NCBI GenBank assembly: GCA_947452875.1
Contig: CANGEZ010000009.1
Coordinates: 1-21,591, forward strand
DNA: 21,591 bases
Source of the DNA: Chitinophagaceae bacterium
GTDB taxonomy: Bacteria > Bacteroidota > Bacteroidia > Chitinophagales > Chitinophagaceae
Direction of reading: 5' to 3'
A model generated the notes under the pieces. That model searched no databases. It saw nothing but the letters and a program-made list of their open reading frames with translations, and was not told the DNA's origin. This document shows positions 8,011 to 16,900 of this stretch, in pieces; the stretch's first letter is position 1, and the number at the start of each line of letters is the position of its first letter. The translations under genes were made by a program, and so were the position numbers.

Positions 8011-8018
8011 CAAAAGTA
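8011..8018 (-). promoter_or_regulatory. -7 promoter element upstream of the WecA-like gene
   Basis: The minus strand reads TACTTTTG, a full match to TAnnTTTG, 25 bases before the ATG at 7986. The nearest TTTG upstream is 27 bases away rather than 19-20, so the -33 part is weak. Confidence 0.4.
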
Positions 8019-8185
8019 TCAATAATGTTTCAGATAAAGAATAAACAAAATGCATTTAAACTATTTGCTATTCTGTCAAATTTCAATCAAAAAATCGAAT
8101 GTGTATACAATGTTAAGCTATATTTTTTAAAGAAAACGGTTTTTTTCCATCAACAGAAATAATATCAGATGGGGATTATTTTTTC

Positions 8186-8216
8186 TTTGCACTTGATATT
8201 AATTGAATTAGGTTTG
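8186..8216 (+). promoter_or_regulatory. Bacteroidota-type promoter of the transketolase gene
   Basis: TTTG at 8186-8189 and TAGGTTTG at 8209-8216 are separated by exactly 19 bases, a full match to the TTTG-N19-TAnnTTTG pattern of the Bacteroidota primary sigma factor. Transcription would start near 8222, about 20 bases before the ATG at 8242. Confidence 0.8.
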
Positions 8217-8241
8217 CGGGCAAATTATAAAAACAAAATTT

Positions 8242-9075
8242 ATGGCTTCACTTCAGGAAACAGCTTCACAAGTAAGAAGAGACATCGTAAGAATGGTACA
8301 TGCGGTTCAGAGTGGGCATCCGGGCGGTTCTTTAGGCTGTACAGATTTTATGACAGCACTTTATTTTAAAGTCATGGAACACAAAACTGATTTTAACATG
8401 GATGGTATTGGTGAAGATGTTTTTTTTCTAAGCAATGGTCATATTTCACCTGTATTTTATAGCTGCTTGTCTAGAAGCGGATATTTTCCTGTAGCTGAAT
8501 TGTCAACTTTCAGAAAATTAAATTCACGTTTACAAGGTCATCCTACTACTCATGAAAATTTACCCGGAGTAAGAATGGCTAGTGGTTCGTTGGGTCAAGG
8601 TTTAAGCGTAGCAGCAGGAGCTGCAATAGCAAAAAAATTGAATAACGATAACCATGTTGTTTATTCATTACATGGTGATGGCGAGTTGGATGAAGGACAA
8701 AATTGGGAAGCTGTACTTTTTGCAGCGCATAAAAAAATTGATAACCTTATTGCTACCATTGATTGTAATGGTCAGCAGATTGATGGGCCTACAGATAAAG
8801 TTCTTGGCTTAGGAAATTTAAGAGCCAAATTTGAAGCTTTCGATTGGCTGGTTATGGAAATGGATGGTAATGATATGGATGAAGTGGTGGCTGGTTTGGC
8901 TAAAGCAAAATCAATGTTGGGTAATGGTAAGCCTGTAGTTATTTTAATGAAAACTGAAATGGGTAAAGGCATTGATTTCATGGAGGGCACTCACGAATGG
9001 CATGGCATCGCTCCAAACGATGAACAATTGAAAAGAGCATTAGACCAATTGCCAGAAACGCTTGGTGATTACTAA
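8242..9075 (+). CDS. Transketolase, N-terminal (TPP-binding) half
   Basis: A 277-residue protein matching only the first domain of transketolase, the pentose phosphate pathway enzyme that moves two-carbon units between sugars. Seen: SGHPGGSLG (24-32) with the conserved His26; SNGHISPVFY; GHPTTHENLPGV; GSLGQGLS; and the thiamine diphosphate/Mg motif GDGELDEGQNWE followed by IATIDCNGQQIDG. This is the normal length for the N subunit of a split transketolase, so the gene is not truncated. The C-terminal half (pyrimidine-binding domain) should be a separate protein. It is not next door: an intrinsic terminator and a convergent gene follow. It has the best promoter in the window. Confidence 0.93.
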   Translation: MASLQETASQVRRDIVRMVHAVQSGHPGGSLGCTDFMTALYFKVMEHKTDFNMDGIGEDVFFLSNGHISPVFYSCLSRSGYFPVAELSTFRKLNSRLQGHPTTHENLPGVRMASGSLGQGLSVAAGAAIAKKLNNDNHVVYSLHGDGELDEGQNWEAVLFAAHKKIDNLIATIDCNGQQIDGPTDKVLGLGNLRAKFEAFDWLVMEMDGNDMDEVVAGLAKAKSMLGNGKPVVILMKTEMGKGIDFMEGTHEWHGIAPNDEQLKRALDQLPETLGDY

Positions 9076-9102
9076 TATCTCAACGAATTATTATTATTTC
9101 TT

Positions 9103-9137
9103 AGCAATGTCTCCTGAAAGAGACGTTGCTTTTTTTT
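9103..9137 (+). terminator. Intrinsic terminator of the transketolase gene
   Basis: AGCAATGTCTC (9103-9113) pairs with GAGACGTTGCT (9120-9130) across the loop CTGAAA, with one G-U pair. The hairpin runs straight into a run of T to 9137. It lies 27 bases after the stop codon. There is no T-run on the opposite strand, so it serves the plus-strand gene only. Confidence 0.9.
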
Positions 9138-9148
9138 GAAATTCAACA

Positions 9149-10369
9149 TCATTTCAATTCTAAAGATTGGCGCGATGCTTTAGCAGCCGGTGCCCAAGAG
9201 GAAATCAATACTATCAGCATTGCGGTTGATATTACAATGATGTAATCTACAGCCAGAAACTTCACTGGGAAATAGTCAATTAAAAAAGAAGTACCTCCTA
9301 TTTTTATAAATTTAAAAGTTACCTGAAGATAGCAGATAACAGAAGCAGTAAATACACCGATGAATGTGCCGATACTTCCTAATAACAAACCTTCGCTTAA
9401 AAATATTTTTTTAATCTGTAAAGATGAAGCGCCCATACTTTGCAAAATGGAAATATCATGTTTTTTTTCAAGTACCAACATGGTTAAGGCGCTTAACATG
9501 TTGAAAGCGGCAATGATAAGTATCAACGTGAGCACCGCATAAATAACCCATTTTTCAGTGGCCATAGTATTATACAAATTGGCATTTTGCTGATACCTGT
9601 TTTTAACCACAAAGCCAGTTCCCAAAACTTTTTCTACTGCTAGTTTCGCAGCCTCGGCGTCGTTTTCATTTTTTAATTTGATTTCTGCAGCCGTGTATTG
9701 GTTTTTTCCAAGTCCCGTTTGTTGTTTTACAAAATCAATATTGGTGATGGCATAGGCATTATCGAATTCCTGTTGAACAGAAAAAACACCTGCCGGACTG
9801 ATGATGCCTTCACTTAAAGATTGGAGTGGATCGTTGTCGGTTACATTAGATTTCGGTGAAATGACTGCCATTTTTTCTTCGCCAAATTTGTTGCTGAGCA
9901 TGATACCAGCAGCATTCTGAACTCCTGATCCAACAACCATCAGCGGTTGTTCGGCATTGCCAAGATTGAAACTCCCTTTTGTAATTTTTTGAGGCACACC
10001 AGAAACGGCAATAAAAGTTTCATCTACACCTTTTAGTTGAATGACAGATTGAAATTCGCCGTTTTGTAACAAGGCTTTTTCTTCTACAATAAAAGAAATG
10101 CCTTTCAATTGTGACATTGATGTAAGTTGATTGATTTTTTCGGGAGATAATAAAAAGGTTTTACCAGTAGCAGGTTCTATTTTTAAATCACTGTAAAAAG
10201 AAGAGTAAAGTGATTTCACAAGACCTTCAAAACCATTGTAAACACTCAATACCAATATCTGGCAGCAAGTGGCGAAAGCAATTACGCCTGTAGTTACCCA
10301 AGCGATGATATTAATGGCATTCGCCGATTTTTTTGCTTTGAAATATCGCCAGGCAAAATTGAGATACAT
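9149..10369 (-). CDS. FtsX-fold ABC transporter permease (LolC/LolE-like)
   Basis: A 406-residue inner-membrane protein with the layout of lipoprotein-releasing permeases: one N-terminal helix (about 20-42), a large periplasmic domain of the MacB core type (about 43-270), and three C-terminal helices (about 277-300, 331-353, 374-394). In between is the family segment LEKKHDISILQSMGASS, the cytoplasmic coupling loop that contacts the ATPase. No ATPase gene is beside it, so the LolD-like partner must be elsewhere. The start lies 7 bases after the rbfA stop on the same strand, so the two are probably co-transcribed. The lipoprotein-sorting role is inferred from family; other FtsX-like transport roles are possible. 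Confidence 0.85.
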   Translation of the reverse strand: MYLNFAWRYFKAKKSANAINIIAWVTTGVIAFATCCQILVLSVYNGFEGLVKSLYSSFYSDLKIEPATGKTFLLSPEKINQLTSMSQLKGISFIVEEKALLQNGEFQSVIQLKGVDETFIAVSGVPQKITKGSFNLGNAEQPLMVVGSGVQNAAGIMLSNKFGEEKMAVISPKSNVTDNDPLQSLSEGIISPAGVFSVQQEFDNAYAITNIDFVKQQTGLGKNQYTAAEIKLKNENDAEAAKLAVEKVLGTGFVVKNRYQQNANLYNTMATEKWVIYAVLTLILIIAAFNMLSALTMLVLEKKHDISILQSMGASSLQIKKIFLSEGLLLGSIGTFIGVFTASVICYLQVTFKFIKIGGTSFLIDYFPVKFLAVDYIIVISTAMLIVLISSWAPAAKASRQSLELK

Positions 10370-10376
10370 TAGAGAA

Positions 10377-10754
10377 TTATTTTTTGGGATTGTTTTTGTC
10401 TTCCTCCGTTTTTATATCTTTAAATAACTTATCTATTTTATCAACATAATCAAGTGTGTCATCTATGTAAAAACTGAGTTGAGGCATCGAACGGAGCTGG
10501 TGACGTACTCTGGATGTTAGTTCTTTTTTTATTTCAAAACTTTTGTCTTTTATGATTTGAAGCGCGGTAACGGCATCGTTTACCTTAAAAAAACTAAGAT
10601 AAATTCTGGCATCAAATAGGTCCGGTGTGATTTTTACGCCTGATATGGAAACCATACCTCCATCGAGCATGGTAAGGCCCAATCTTTGAAAAATATCATT
10701 TAATTCTTTCTCTAAAACTGCAGCTACCTGTTTCTGTCTTTTTCCCTCAATCAT
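10377..10754 (-). CDS. rbfA: 30S ribosome-binding factor A
   Basis: A 125-residue protein of the KH-fold family that binds immature 30S subunits and helps 16S rRNA 5'-end maturation and cold adaptation. Family features: the basic N-terminal helix (KRQKQVAAVLEKELNDIFQR), the strand VSISGVKITPDLFDARIYLSFF, and the C-terminal RVRHQLRSMPQLSFYIDDTLDY. Length is normal for RbfA. It is the first gene of a two-gene minus-strand unit with the FtsX-like permease and is divergent from the ABC exporter 56 bases away. Confidence 0.93.
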   Translation of the reverse strand: MIEGKRQKQVAAVLEKELNDIFQRLGLTMLDGGMVSISGVKITPDLFDARIYLSFFKVNDAVTALQIIKDKSFEIKKELTSRVRHQLRSMPQLSFYIDDTLDYVDKIDKLFKDIKTEEDKNNPKK

Positions 10755-10810
10755 TAGTTTCTTATTTTATTAGTTGTAAAATTAGTTACTTTGCTGTTAC
10801 TAATTTAAAA

Positions 10811-12619
10811 ATGAAAAGATATTCAAGGATTTTCAGCTATTTGAAGGAATTCAAATCATCAATAGCCACCTACGTTGTTACAATTTTATTGTCTATTGTG
10901 TTTTCGGTAATGTCGCTAGCGATGTTATTTCCGTTTTTACAACTTTTATTTGGTGTCAATGCTGCTACTATCACAACGGTAAAGAGCAATGCGGCTATGC
11001 AATGGATTAATAATTATCTGACCAATTTAATTCAATCTGGGGATTCATTTTTCGCACTCAGCATTGTTTGTGTGATGATTGTTCTCTCTATCTTTTTAAA
11101 GAATTTATTTCTCTATTTTTCAATGAGAACATTGGGTCCGGTAAAAAATTCTATTACCAACAGACTCAGACGTGAGATGTATGAAAAAATATTGAGTTTA
11201 CCTATCAGTTATTTTACAGAACAAAGAAAAGGGGACATGATGAGCCGAATGACAAACGATGTTGTTGAAGTTGAAATCTCTGTCATTGGTACACTTGAAG
11301 GATGGTTGAAAGATCCCATGGCAATTGTCATCAATCTTGCCGTGTTGTTTTATATCAGTCCAAAACTTACCATTTTTATTTTGTTATGCCTGCCGATAAT
11401 GGGTTTTGTAATTGGTAGGGTGAGTCGTTCTTTGAAAAAACAATCCATGAAAGTTTCAGAAAAAAGTGGTGAAACATTTTCAACGATTGATGAAACTTTA
11501 GGCGGACTTCGTGTCATCAAAGCTTTTAATGTTGAGAAAAAACTGATACAAAAATTCAATGATATTAGTAATGAATTTTTACAGGCAAGAAACCAGGTAG
11601 GGTATAAACGTGATTTGGCTTCTCCAATGAGTGAATTAATGGGTGTAACCATTTTTGCAGGTATTTTATGGTTTGGTGGAAGATTGGTATTGTCGCACGA
11701 AATAGCCATGAATGGGGCTTTATTTCTAACCTACATGGGTTTGTTTTACAACATTATCGATCCTGCAAAATCAATTTCTACTGCATTCAGCAATATGCAA
11801 AAAGGCGCTGCTGCTATTGAAAGAATTGAGCAGGTATTAAAAGCACCTGTTACTGTAGATGAAAATCCCAATGGCCAAAAAATCGAAACTTTTAATGGTT
11901 CTATTGAATTCAAAAACGTTTGTTTCAGTTATGAGGATACCGCAATCCTGAAGAACATTAGTTTTAAAATAGAAAAAGGAAAAACTATTGCGCTTGTTGG
12001 AAGCAGCGGTGCAGGTAAGTCTACGCTTGCCGATTTGGTACCCCGATTTCATGATGCTACAAGTGGAGAAATTTTGGTCGATGGTGTCAATATTAAAGAT
12101 TATTCTCTGCACTCGTTAAGAAGTCTGATTAGTATCGTAACACAGGAACCAATTTTGTTTAATGACACCATTGCAAACAACATCGCATTGGGGATGGAAA
12201 ACACAGATATGGACACCATTATTGAAGCTGCTAAAATTGCTAATGCGGATTCATTTATTTGTAAAAAAGAAAAAGGTTATGACACCAATATTGGCGATCG
12301 TGGTTCAAAACTCAGTGGAGGCGAACGCCAGCGTATGACCATTGCCAGAGCGGTACTAAAAAATCCTCCGATTCTTATTCTTGATGAAGCCACTTCATCA
12401 TTGGACACAGAAAGTGAAAGACTTGTTCAGGATGCGATTAACAACTTGATGACCAACAGAACTTCAATCGTTATTGCTCACCGGTTGAGTACGATTCGTC
12501 ATGCAGATGAAATCATTGTGCTACATAGAGGCGAAATTGCCGAAAGAGGCACTCATGATCAACTGATCAAGTATAATGGTATTTATCAGAAATTAGTGGA
12601 GATGCAGGAGGTGAGATAA
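10811..12619 (+). CDS. MsbA-like ABC exporter (fused permease and ATPase)
   Basis: A 602-residue half-transporter with an N-terminal six-helix exporter domain (about 1-320) and a C-terminal ATPase domain (about 345-602). The ATPase is complete: Walker A GSSGAGKST (397-405), Q-loop around VTQEPILF, signature LSGGERQR (501-508), Walker B ILILDEATSSLD (D525, E526) and H-loop AHRLST (H557). It should work as a homodimer. The overall form and the LSxPISYFTEQRKGDMMSRM segment match MsbA-type lipid A/phospholipid flippases of Bacteroidota, but multidrug or peptide export cannot be excluded. The gene is alone, divergent from rbfA. Its stop codon is followed immediately by the C/G-rich repeat and, 160 bases on, by a strong bidirectional terminator. 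Confidence 0.9.
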   Translation: MKRYSRIFSYLKEFKSSIATYVVTILLSIVFSVMSLAMLFPFLQLLFGVNAATITTVKSNAAMQWINNYLTNLIQSGDSFFALSIVCVMIVLSIFLKNLFLYFSMRTLGPVKNSITNRLRREMYEKILSLPISYFTEQRKGDMMSRMTNDVVEVEISVIGTLEGWLKDPMAIVINLAVLFYISPKLTIFILLCLPIMGFVIGRVSRSLKKQSMKVSEKSGETFSTIDETLGGLRVIKAFNVEKKLIQKFNDISNEFLQARNQVGYKRDLASPMSELMGVTIFAGILWFGGRLVLSHEIAMNGALFLTYMGLFYNIIDPAKSISTAFSNMQKGAAAIERIEQVLKAPVTVDENPNGQKIETFNGSIEFKNVCFSYEDTAILKNISFKIEKGKTIALVGSSGAGKSTLADLVPRFHDATSGEILVDGVNIKDYSLHSLRSLISIVTQEPILFNDTIANNIALGMENTDMDTIIEAAKIANADSFICKKEKGYDTNIGDRGSKLSGGERQRMTIARAVLKNPPILILDEATSSLDTESERLVQDAINNLMTNRTSIVIAHRLSTIRHADEIIVLHRGEIAERGTHDQLIKYNGIYQKLVEMQEVR

Positions 12620-12651
12620 AGCCCCCTCAATCCCCCAAAGGGGGGAAGTTG
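12620..12651 (+). repeat. Dispersed C/G-rich 3'-end element, copy 2
   Basis: This element starts at the base after the exporter's TAA stop codon: AGCCCCCTCAATCCCCC, then AAAGGGGGG, ending AAGTTG. C5 at 12632-12636 can pair with the G-run at 12640-12645. The first 24 bases are identical to the copy after pdhC, in the same orientation relative to the gene. No T-run follows the hairpin. Confidence 0.75.
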
Positions 12652-12728
12652 GTTAACCACGAATTCACGAATTATTATTTTTGGATTAACATCGGTCTTT
12701 AGAGATAATTTCAAAGGCGACATTATCA

Positions 12729-12744
12729 CCTGTCTGGAGACAGG
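12729..12744. repeat. Hairpin CCTGTC-TGGA-GACAGG
   Basis: A perfect 6-bp stem with a 4-base loop lies between the exporter stop codon and the bidirectional terminator. It resembles the CCTGCC-TACC-GGCAGG hairpin at 245-260 in stem length, loop length and outer bases. No T-run is adjacent. Confidence 0.5.
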
Positions 12745-12774
12745 CGCTAATTATATTTGGAGAAAATAAAATTG

Positions 12775-12822
12775 CATAAAAAAAGAGGCTATCATTTTAA
12801 AATGATAGCCTCTTTTTTTATG
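12775..12822. terminator. Bidirectional intrinsic terminator
   Basis: A perfect 48-base palindrome centred between 12798 and 12799. Its core stem is AGAGGCTATCATTTT with its complement, flanked by seven A on the left and seven T on the right. Both strands therefore show a strong stem followed by a T-run. It sits between the convergent exporter (plus) and DksA-like gene (minus) and can end both transcripts. Confidence 0.95.
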
Positions 12823-12869
12823 TTACGATGTGACTAATTATCAAATTAACCCATCATCAAATTATCTAA

Positions 12870-13925
12870 TTACTTTACAATCCCCATTTTCGCTTCGATG
12901 CTCAATGTAGCATGAGGAACGGCTCTTAATCTTGCTTTGTCGATTAGTTTACCCGTAACTCTGCAAACACCATAAGTTTTGTTTTCAATGCGCATTAAAG
13001 CTTTTTCAAGATGGTCTATGAAAGTTATCTGACGACTAGCCATTTGACTAAGTTGTTCTCTTTCCATGCTTAAACTACCATCTTCCATGGTCATGTATCT
13101 GTTTTCGCTTTCATCGCCACCTGTTTCGTCTTTACGGGTAATTAAACCTTGTAAATAATTTAGTTCTTTTTTAGCGGCTTCAAGTTTTCTGTATATCAAT
13201 TCTTTGAATTCCATTAATTCATTATCAGAATATCTGGCCATTGGAGCTCCTGGATCATTTTTTTGCTGATCAAGAACTGATTTGGTAAAATCCGGCTGAT
13301 AAGCACGAGATGTTTTTGTATTAATTTTTGGCAAGGCTACGGGTTTTGGAGCAGGTATTTTGATATCCTTAGGATTCTTAACACTTGCTTTGATGAGTTG
13401 ATTGGGTTTAACTATCGCTTTAGGTGCAGGAGCTTTTACAGGCTCTTGTTTTCTTTCTTTAACAACTGGAGCAGGTGCAGAAGCTGGTTTCTTTACTTCA
13501 GCAACCTTTTTTATAGGAGCAGGAGCTGATTTTTTCGCAGCTGGTTTAGCTACAACTACTTTTTTTGCAGGAGCAGGAGCTGCTTTTTTAGCAGTTGGTT
13601 TTGCAACTACAACTTTTTTAGCTGGAGTAGGAGCTGGTTTTTTCGCAGCTGGTTTAGCTACAACTACTTTTTTAGCTGGAGCAGGAGCTGCTTTTTTCGC
13701 AGGTACCACTTTTTTTGCAGGTACTGCTTTTTTGGCAACTGGTTTTACTGCAGGTTTTTTCACAACAGGTTTTTTGGCAACCGGTTTTGGAGCAGGTTTT
13801 GCTGCTTTTGGAGCAGGTTTTGCCACTTTTTTAACCGGAGCAGATTTTTTTACTGGCTTAAGAGCCACTTTTTTTGCAGGGGCCGCTTTCTTAGCAGGCT
13901 TAGCTGCTGGTTTTTTGGTTGCCAT
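12870..13925 (-). CDS. DksA/TraR-like protein with a histone-H1-like Lys/Ala/Pro tail
   Basis: A 351-residue protein in two parts. Residues 1 to about 200 are almost only Lys, Ala, Pro and Val and include three 18-residue repeats (84-137); this is strongly basic and resembles histone H1 tails. Residues about 225-351 are a DksA/TraR-type domain: a helical hairpin (DNELMEFKELIYRKLEAAKK ... MASRQITFIDHLEKALMRI) and the finger region NKTYGVCRVTGKLI ... RLRAVPHATLSIEA. Only one of the four zinc cysteines remains (C321); the others align with T324, S342 and A345. The missing zinc site is, from memory, common in Bacteroidota homologues. The ATG comes one base after the ileS stop codon, so translation is probably coupled. 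Roles in RNA polymerase control and DNA binding are inferred from the two parts. Confidence 0.88.
   Translation of the reverse strand: MATKKPAAKPAKKAAPAKKVALKPVKKSAPVKKVAKPAPKAAKPAPKPVAKKPVVKKPAVKPVAKKAVPAKKVVPAKKAAPAPAKKVVVAKPAAKKPAPTPAKKVVVAKPTAKKAAPAPAKKVVVAKPAAKKSAPAPIKKVAEVKKPASAPAPVVKERKQEPVKAPAPKAIVKPNQLIKASVKNPKDIKIPAPKPVALPKINTKTSRAYQPDFTKSVLDQQKNDPGAPMARYSDNELMEFKELIYRKLEAAKKELNYLQGLITRKDETGGDESENRYMTMEDGSLSMEREQLSQMASRQITFIDHLEKALMRIENKTYGVCRVTGKLIDKARLRAVPHATLSIEAKMGIVK
13515..13676 (-). repeat. Three 54-bp in-frame repeats in the DksA-like gene
   Basis: Three consecutive 18-codon units (residues 84-101, 102-119, 120-137) each read AKKVVVAKPxAKKxAPxP. A fourth diverged start, IKKVAEVKK, follows. 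The DNA copies are nearly identical, so unit number may vary between strains by slippage or recombination. Confidence 0.85.
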
Positions 13926-13926
13926 A

Positions 13927-16900
13927 CTAATTTGTTTTTTTGTGAACGCTGAGTATCAGGGGTACTTCATTTACTTCAATGGGTATTCCGGAGATTAAAT
14001 TCGCTTCGAACTCTAACGAGTCAGCTAGAATTTCGCGGCAAATATAGTCTTTAAATTTTATTATCGATGTTTGTAATTCAGCATTTTCACTCAACTTAAC
14101 CACGATTCTGTCGGTAAGGTCATAATTATTTTCCTTTCTCACGCTTTGTATTCTGTTTACCAGCTCTCTCGCATTGCCTTCATTTTGAAGCTCTTGTGTG
14201 ATGGTAATGTCCAAAGCAACGGTCAAAATGCCTTTGCCAGCAACTTCATATCCAGGTATGCTATCAGTGGAAATTTCTATGTCTTCGACATTGATAATGA
14301 TAGGTTCTTCGCCGTTTTTAACCTCTTCATTGTTTAATATATAGTCTCCGGATTGCACTTTTTCTATCAATGTGTTATCAAATTTCTCTATTTCAGTGGC
14401 CGCCCATTTCATTTTAGCACCTAATTTTTTACCCAAAGTTTTAAAATTGGCCTTAGCCTTCTTTCTGATAAAATCATTATTGGCATCCAGAATTTCTATC
14501 TCTTTAATATTAGTTTCTGATTTTATTATATCCTCAGCCAATTTAATGTTACTTACCATGGCCGCATCCATAGCCGGAATGAAAACTTTTTGCAATGGTT
14601 GTCTTACTTTAATATTCACTTTCTTTCTTATCGATAAAATCAAAGAAGAAGCATCCTGAGCCAATTGCATTCTTTTTTCCAAATCAGCATTAATTACGCT
14701 CTCATTACAAACAGGAAACAACTCATGATGAATGGATTCGTTTTTCATTCTTCCACTCACTGCATTCAGATTCACAAAAAGCCAGTCTGCAAAGAAAGGT
14801 GCAACTGGAGCAATTAAGCCAGATAAGGTTTCAAGGCATTCATATAAAGTTTGATATGCACATAGTTTATCATGCTCATATTCACCTTTCCAGAATCTTC
14901 TTCTGCAAAGGCGTACATACCAGTTGCTAAGTTGCGCATCTACAAATTCCTCAATGGCTCTTCCGGCTTGAGTGGGTTCGTAAGCATCTAGATTTTCTGT
15001 AACCGATTTTATCAGACTATTCAAAGAAGAAATAATCCATTGGTCAATCTCTGGTCTTTGTTCAAGTGGAATATAATTTTCTTTAAAAGCAAAACCATCC
15101 ACATTGGCATAAAGTGCAAAAAATTGATACGTGTTATAAAGTGTTCCAAAGAATTTTCTTTGTACTTCTTTGATACCTTCCTCATCAAATTTCAAACTGT
15201 CCCAAGGAGAAGCATTGGTTATTAAATACCATCTTGTAGCATCTGCACCATAACTGTTTATCGTTTGGAAAGGATCTACCACGTTACCCAAACGCTTACT
15301 CATTTTGTTGCCGGCTTTATCTAAAACAAGTCCGTTACTTACCACTGTTTTATAAGCTACACTGTCAAAAAGCAATACGGCCAATGCATGCAATGTGTAA
15401 AACCATCCTCTTGTTTGGTCAACACCTTCAGCAATGAAATCCGCAGGGAAATTTTGTTTGAAAGTTTCTTTATTTTCAAATGGGAAATGCCATTGTGCGT
15501 ATGGCATAGCACCACTGTCGAACCAAACATCGATTAAATCGGGTACTCTTGTCATAGGCTTGCCCGAATCACTGACTAAGATAATCTCATCAACAAAAGG
15601 TTTGTGTAAATCAGAGGTCAGATGAGCAATAGCATCTTCTTTTGATTTATTATCAATGATGCTCCAACAACCGGCATCGAGTGATTTAGACAATTCAATT
15701 TTTAATTCCTCAACAGACCCAATACATTTTTGTTCAGTGCCATCTTCAGTTCTCCAGATGGGTAAAGGAGTTCCCCAATAGCGGCTACGACTAAGGTTCC
15801 AGTCTACCATGTTTTCGAGCCAGTTGCCAAAACGGCCGCTGCCTGTACTAGCTGGTTTCCATTGAATGGTTTTATTCAATTCTACCATTCTTTCTTTTAC
15901 GGCAGTTGTTTTGATAAACCATGCATCTAAAGGGTAATAAATGATGGGCTTATCAGTTCTCCAGCAATGCGGATAACTGTGCTCGTATTTTTCAACTTTG
16001 AAGGCGCGGTTTTCTTTCTTGAGTTTTACAGAAATATCAACGTTTACATCAGCATAATTAGGATCGTCTTTGTAGTTTTTTACAAATCTGCCTCCAAATT
16101 CACCAACGCCATCCACAAATTTTCCTTGTTTGTCTACCAGGGTTAAAATGCCGATGTTATTTTTCTTACCTACTTTGTAATCATCTGCACCAAAAGCAGG
16201 AGCTGTATGTACAATACCAGTACCATCTTCGGTGGTAACAAAATCTCCAAGGATAACTTTGAATGGTTCAGCGCCAGGGGTTTCTTCCTGGATTTTTTCC
16301 ATTGAACCGGCCTCAGAAGGAATCAATTGCTCGTATTTCAATCCTTCAATATCTTTTCCTTTGAATGTATAAATGATCTTCCAAGGTATTAATTTGTCAC
16401 CTTCTTTATAATCTTCAAACGGAGTGTTCTCTGCTTCAGCTTTGAAATGTTTTCCAATTAAAGCTATAGCTAAAACTACTTTGTTGGGTAGATAAGTGTA
16501 AGGATTAAAAGTTTCAACCATTACATATTCAATTTCTGGACCAACAGTCAAACCCAAATTAGAAGGCAAGGTCCATGGAGTGGTGGTCCAAGCCATTAGA
16601 AAAAACTCTTTCTTGGTCTCTTCATCGAAAGTTTGTTGTAAAGTATCACTTAATGTTTCAGCAATCGCTTTGAACATCACCACAGCGCTGGTATCTTTCA
16701 CATCTTTGTATGTTCCGGGCTGATTCAATTCATGAGAAGAAAGTCCGGTTCCTGCGGCGGGGGAGTAGGGTTGGATACTTACACTTTCGTATAAATAGCC
16801 TTTTTTGTGTAATTCGCTCAAACACCACCAGAGTGTTTCGATGTAGTTGTTTTCAAAAGTTACATAAGGGTTATTCAAATCCACCCAATATCCCATTTTT

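Noticed and set aside
12870..13100. DksA C4 zinc finger
   Set aside because: Only one of the four cysteine positions is Cys, so a zinc site is not annotated although the fold is likely kept.
13402..13998. A 198-codon plus-strand frame rich in Ala, Gly, Phe and Thr
   Set aside because: It is the antisense reading of the Lys/Ala/Pro-coding repeats and the ileS end; long open frames arise there because the Lys/Ala/Pro codons give no stops on the other strand.
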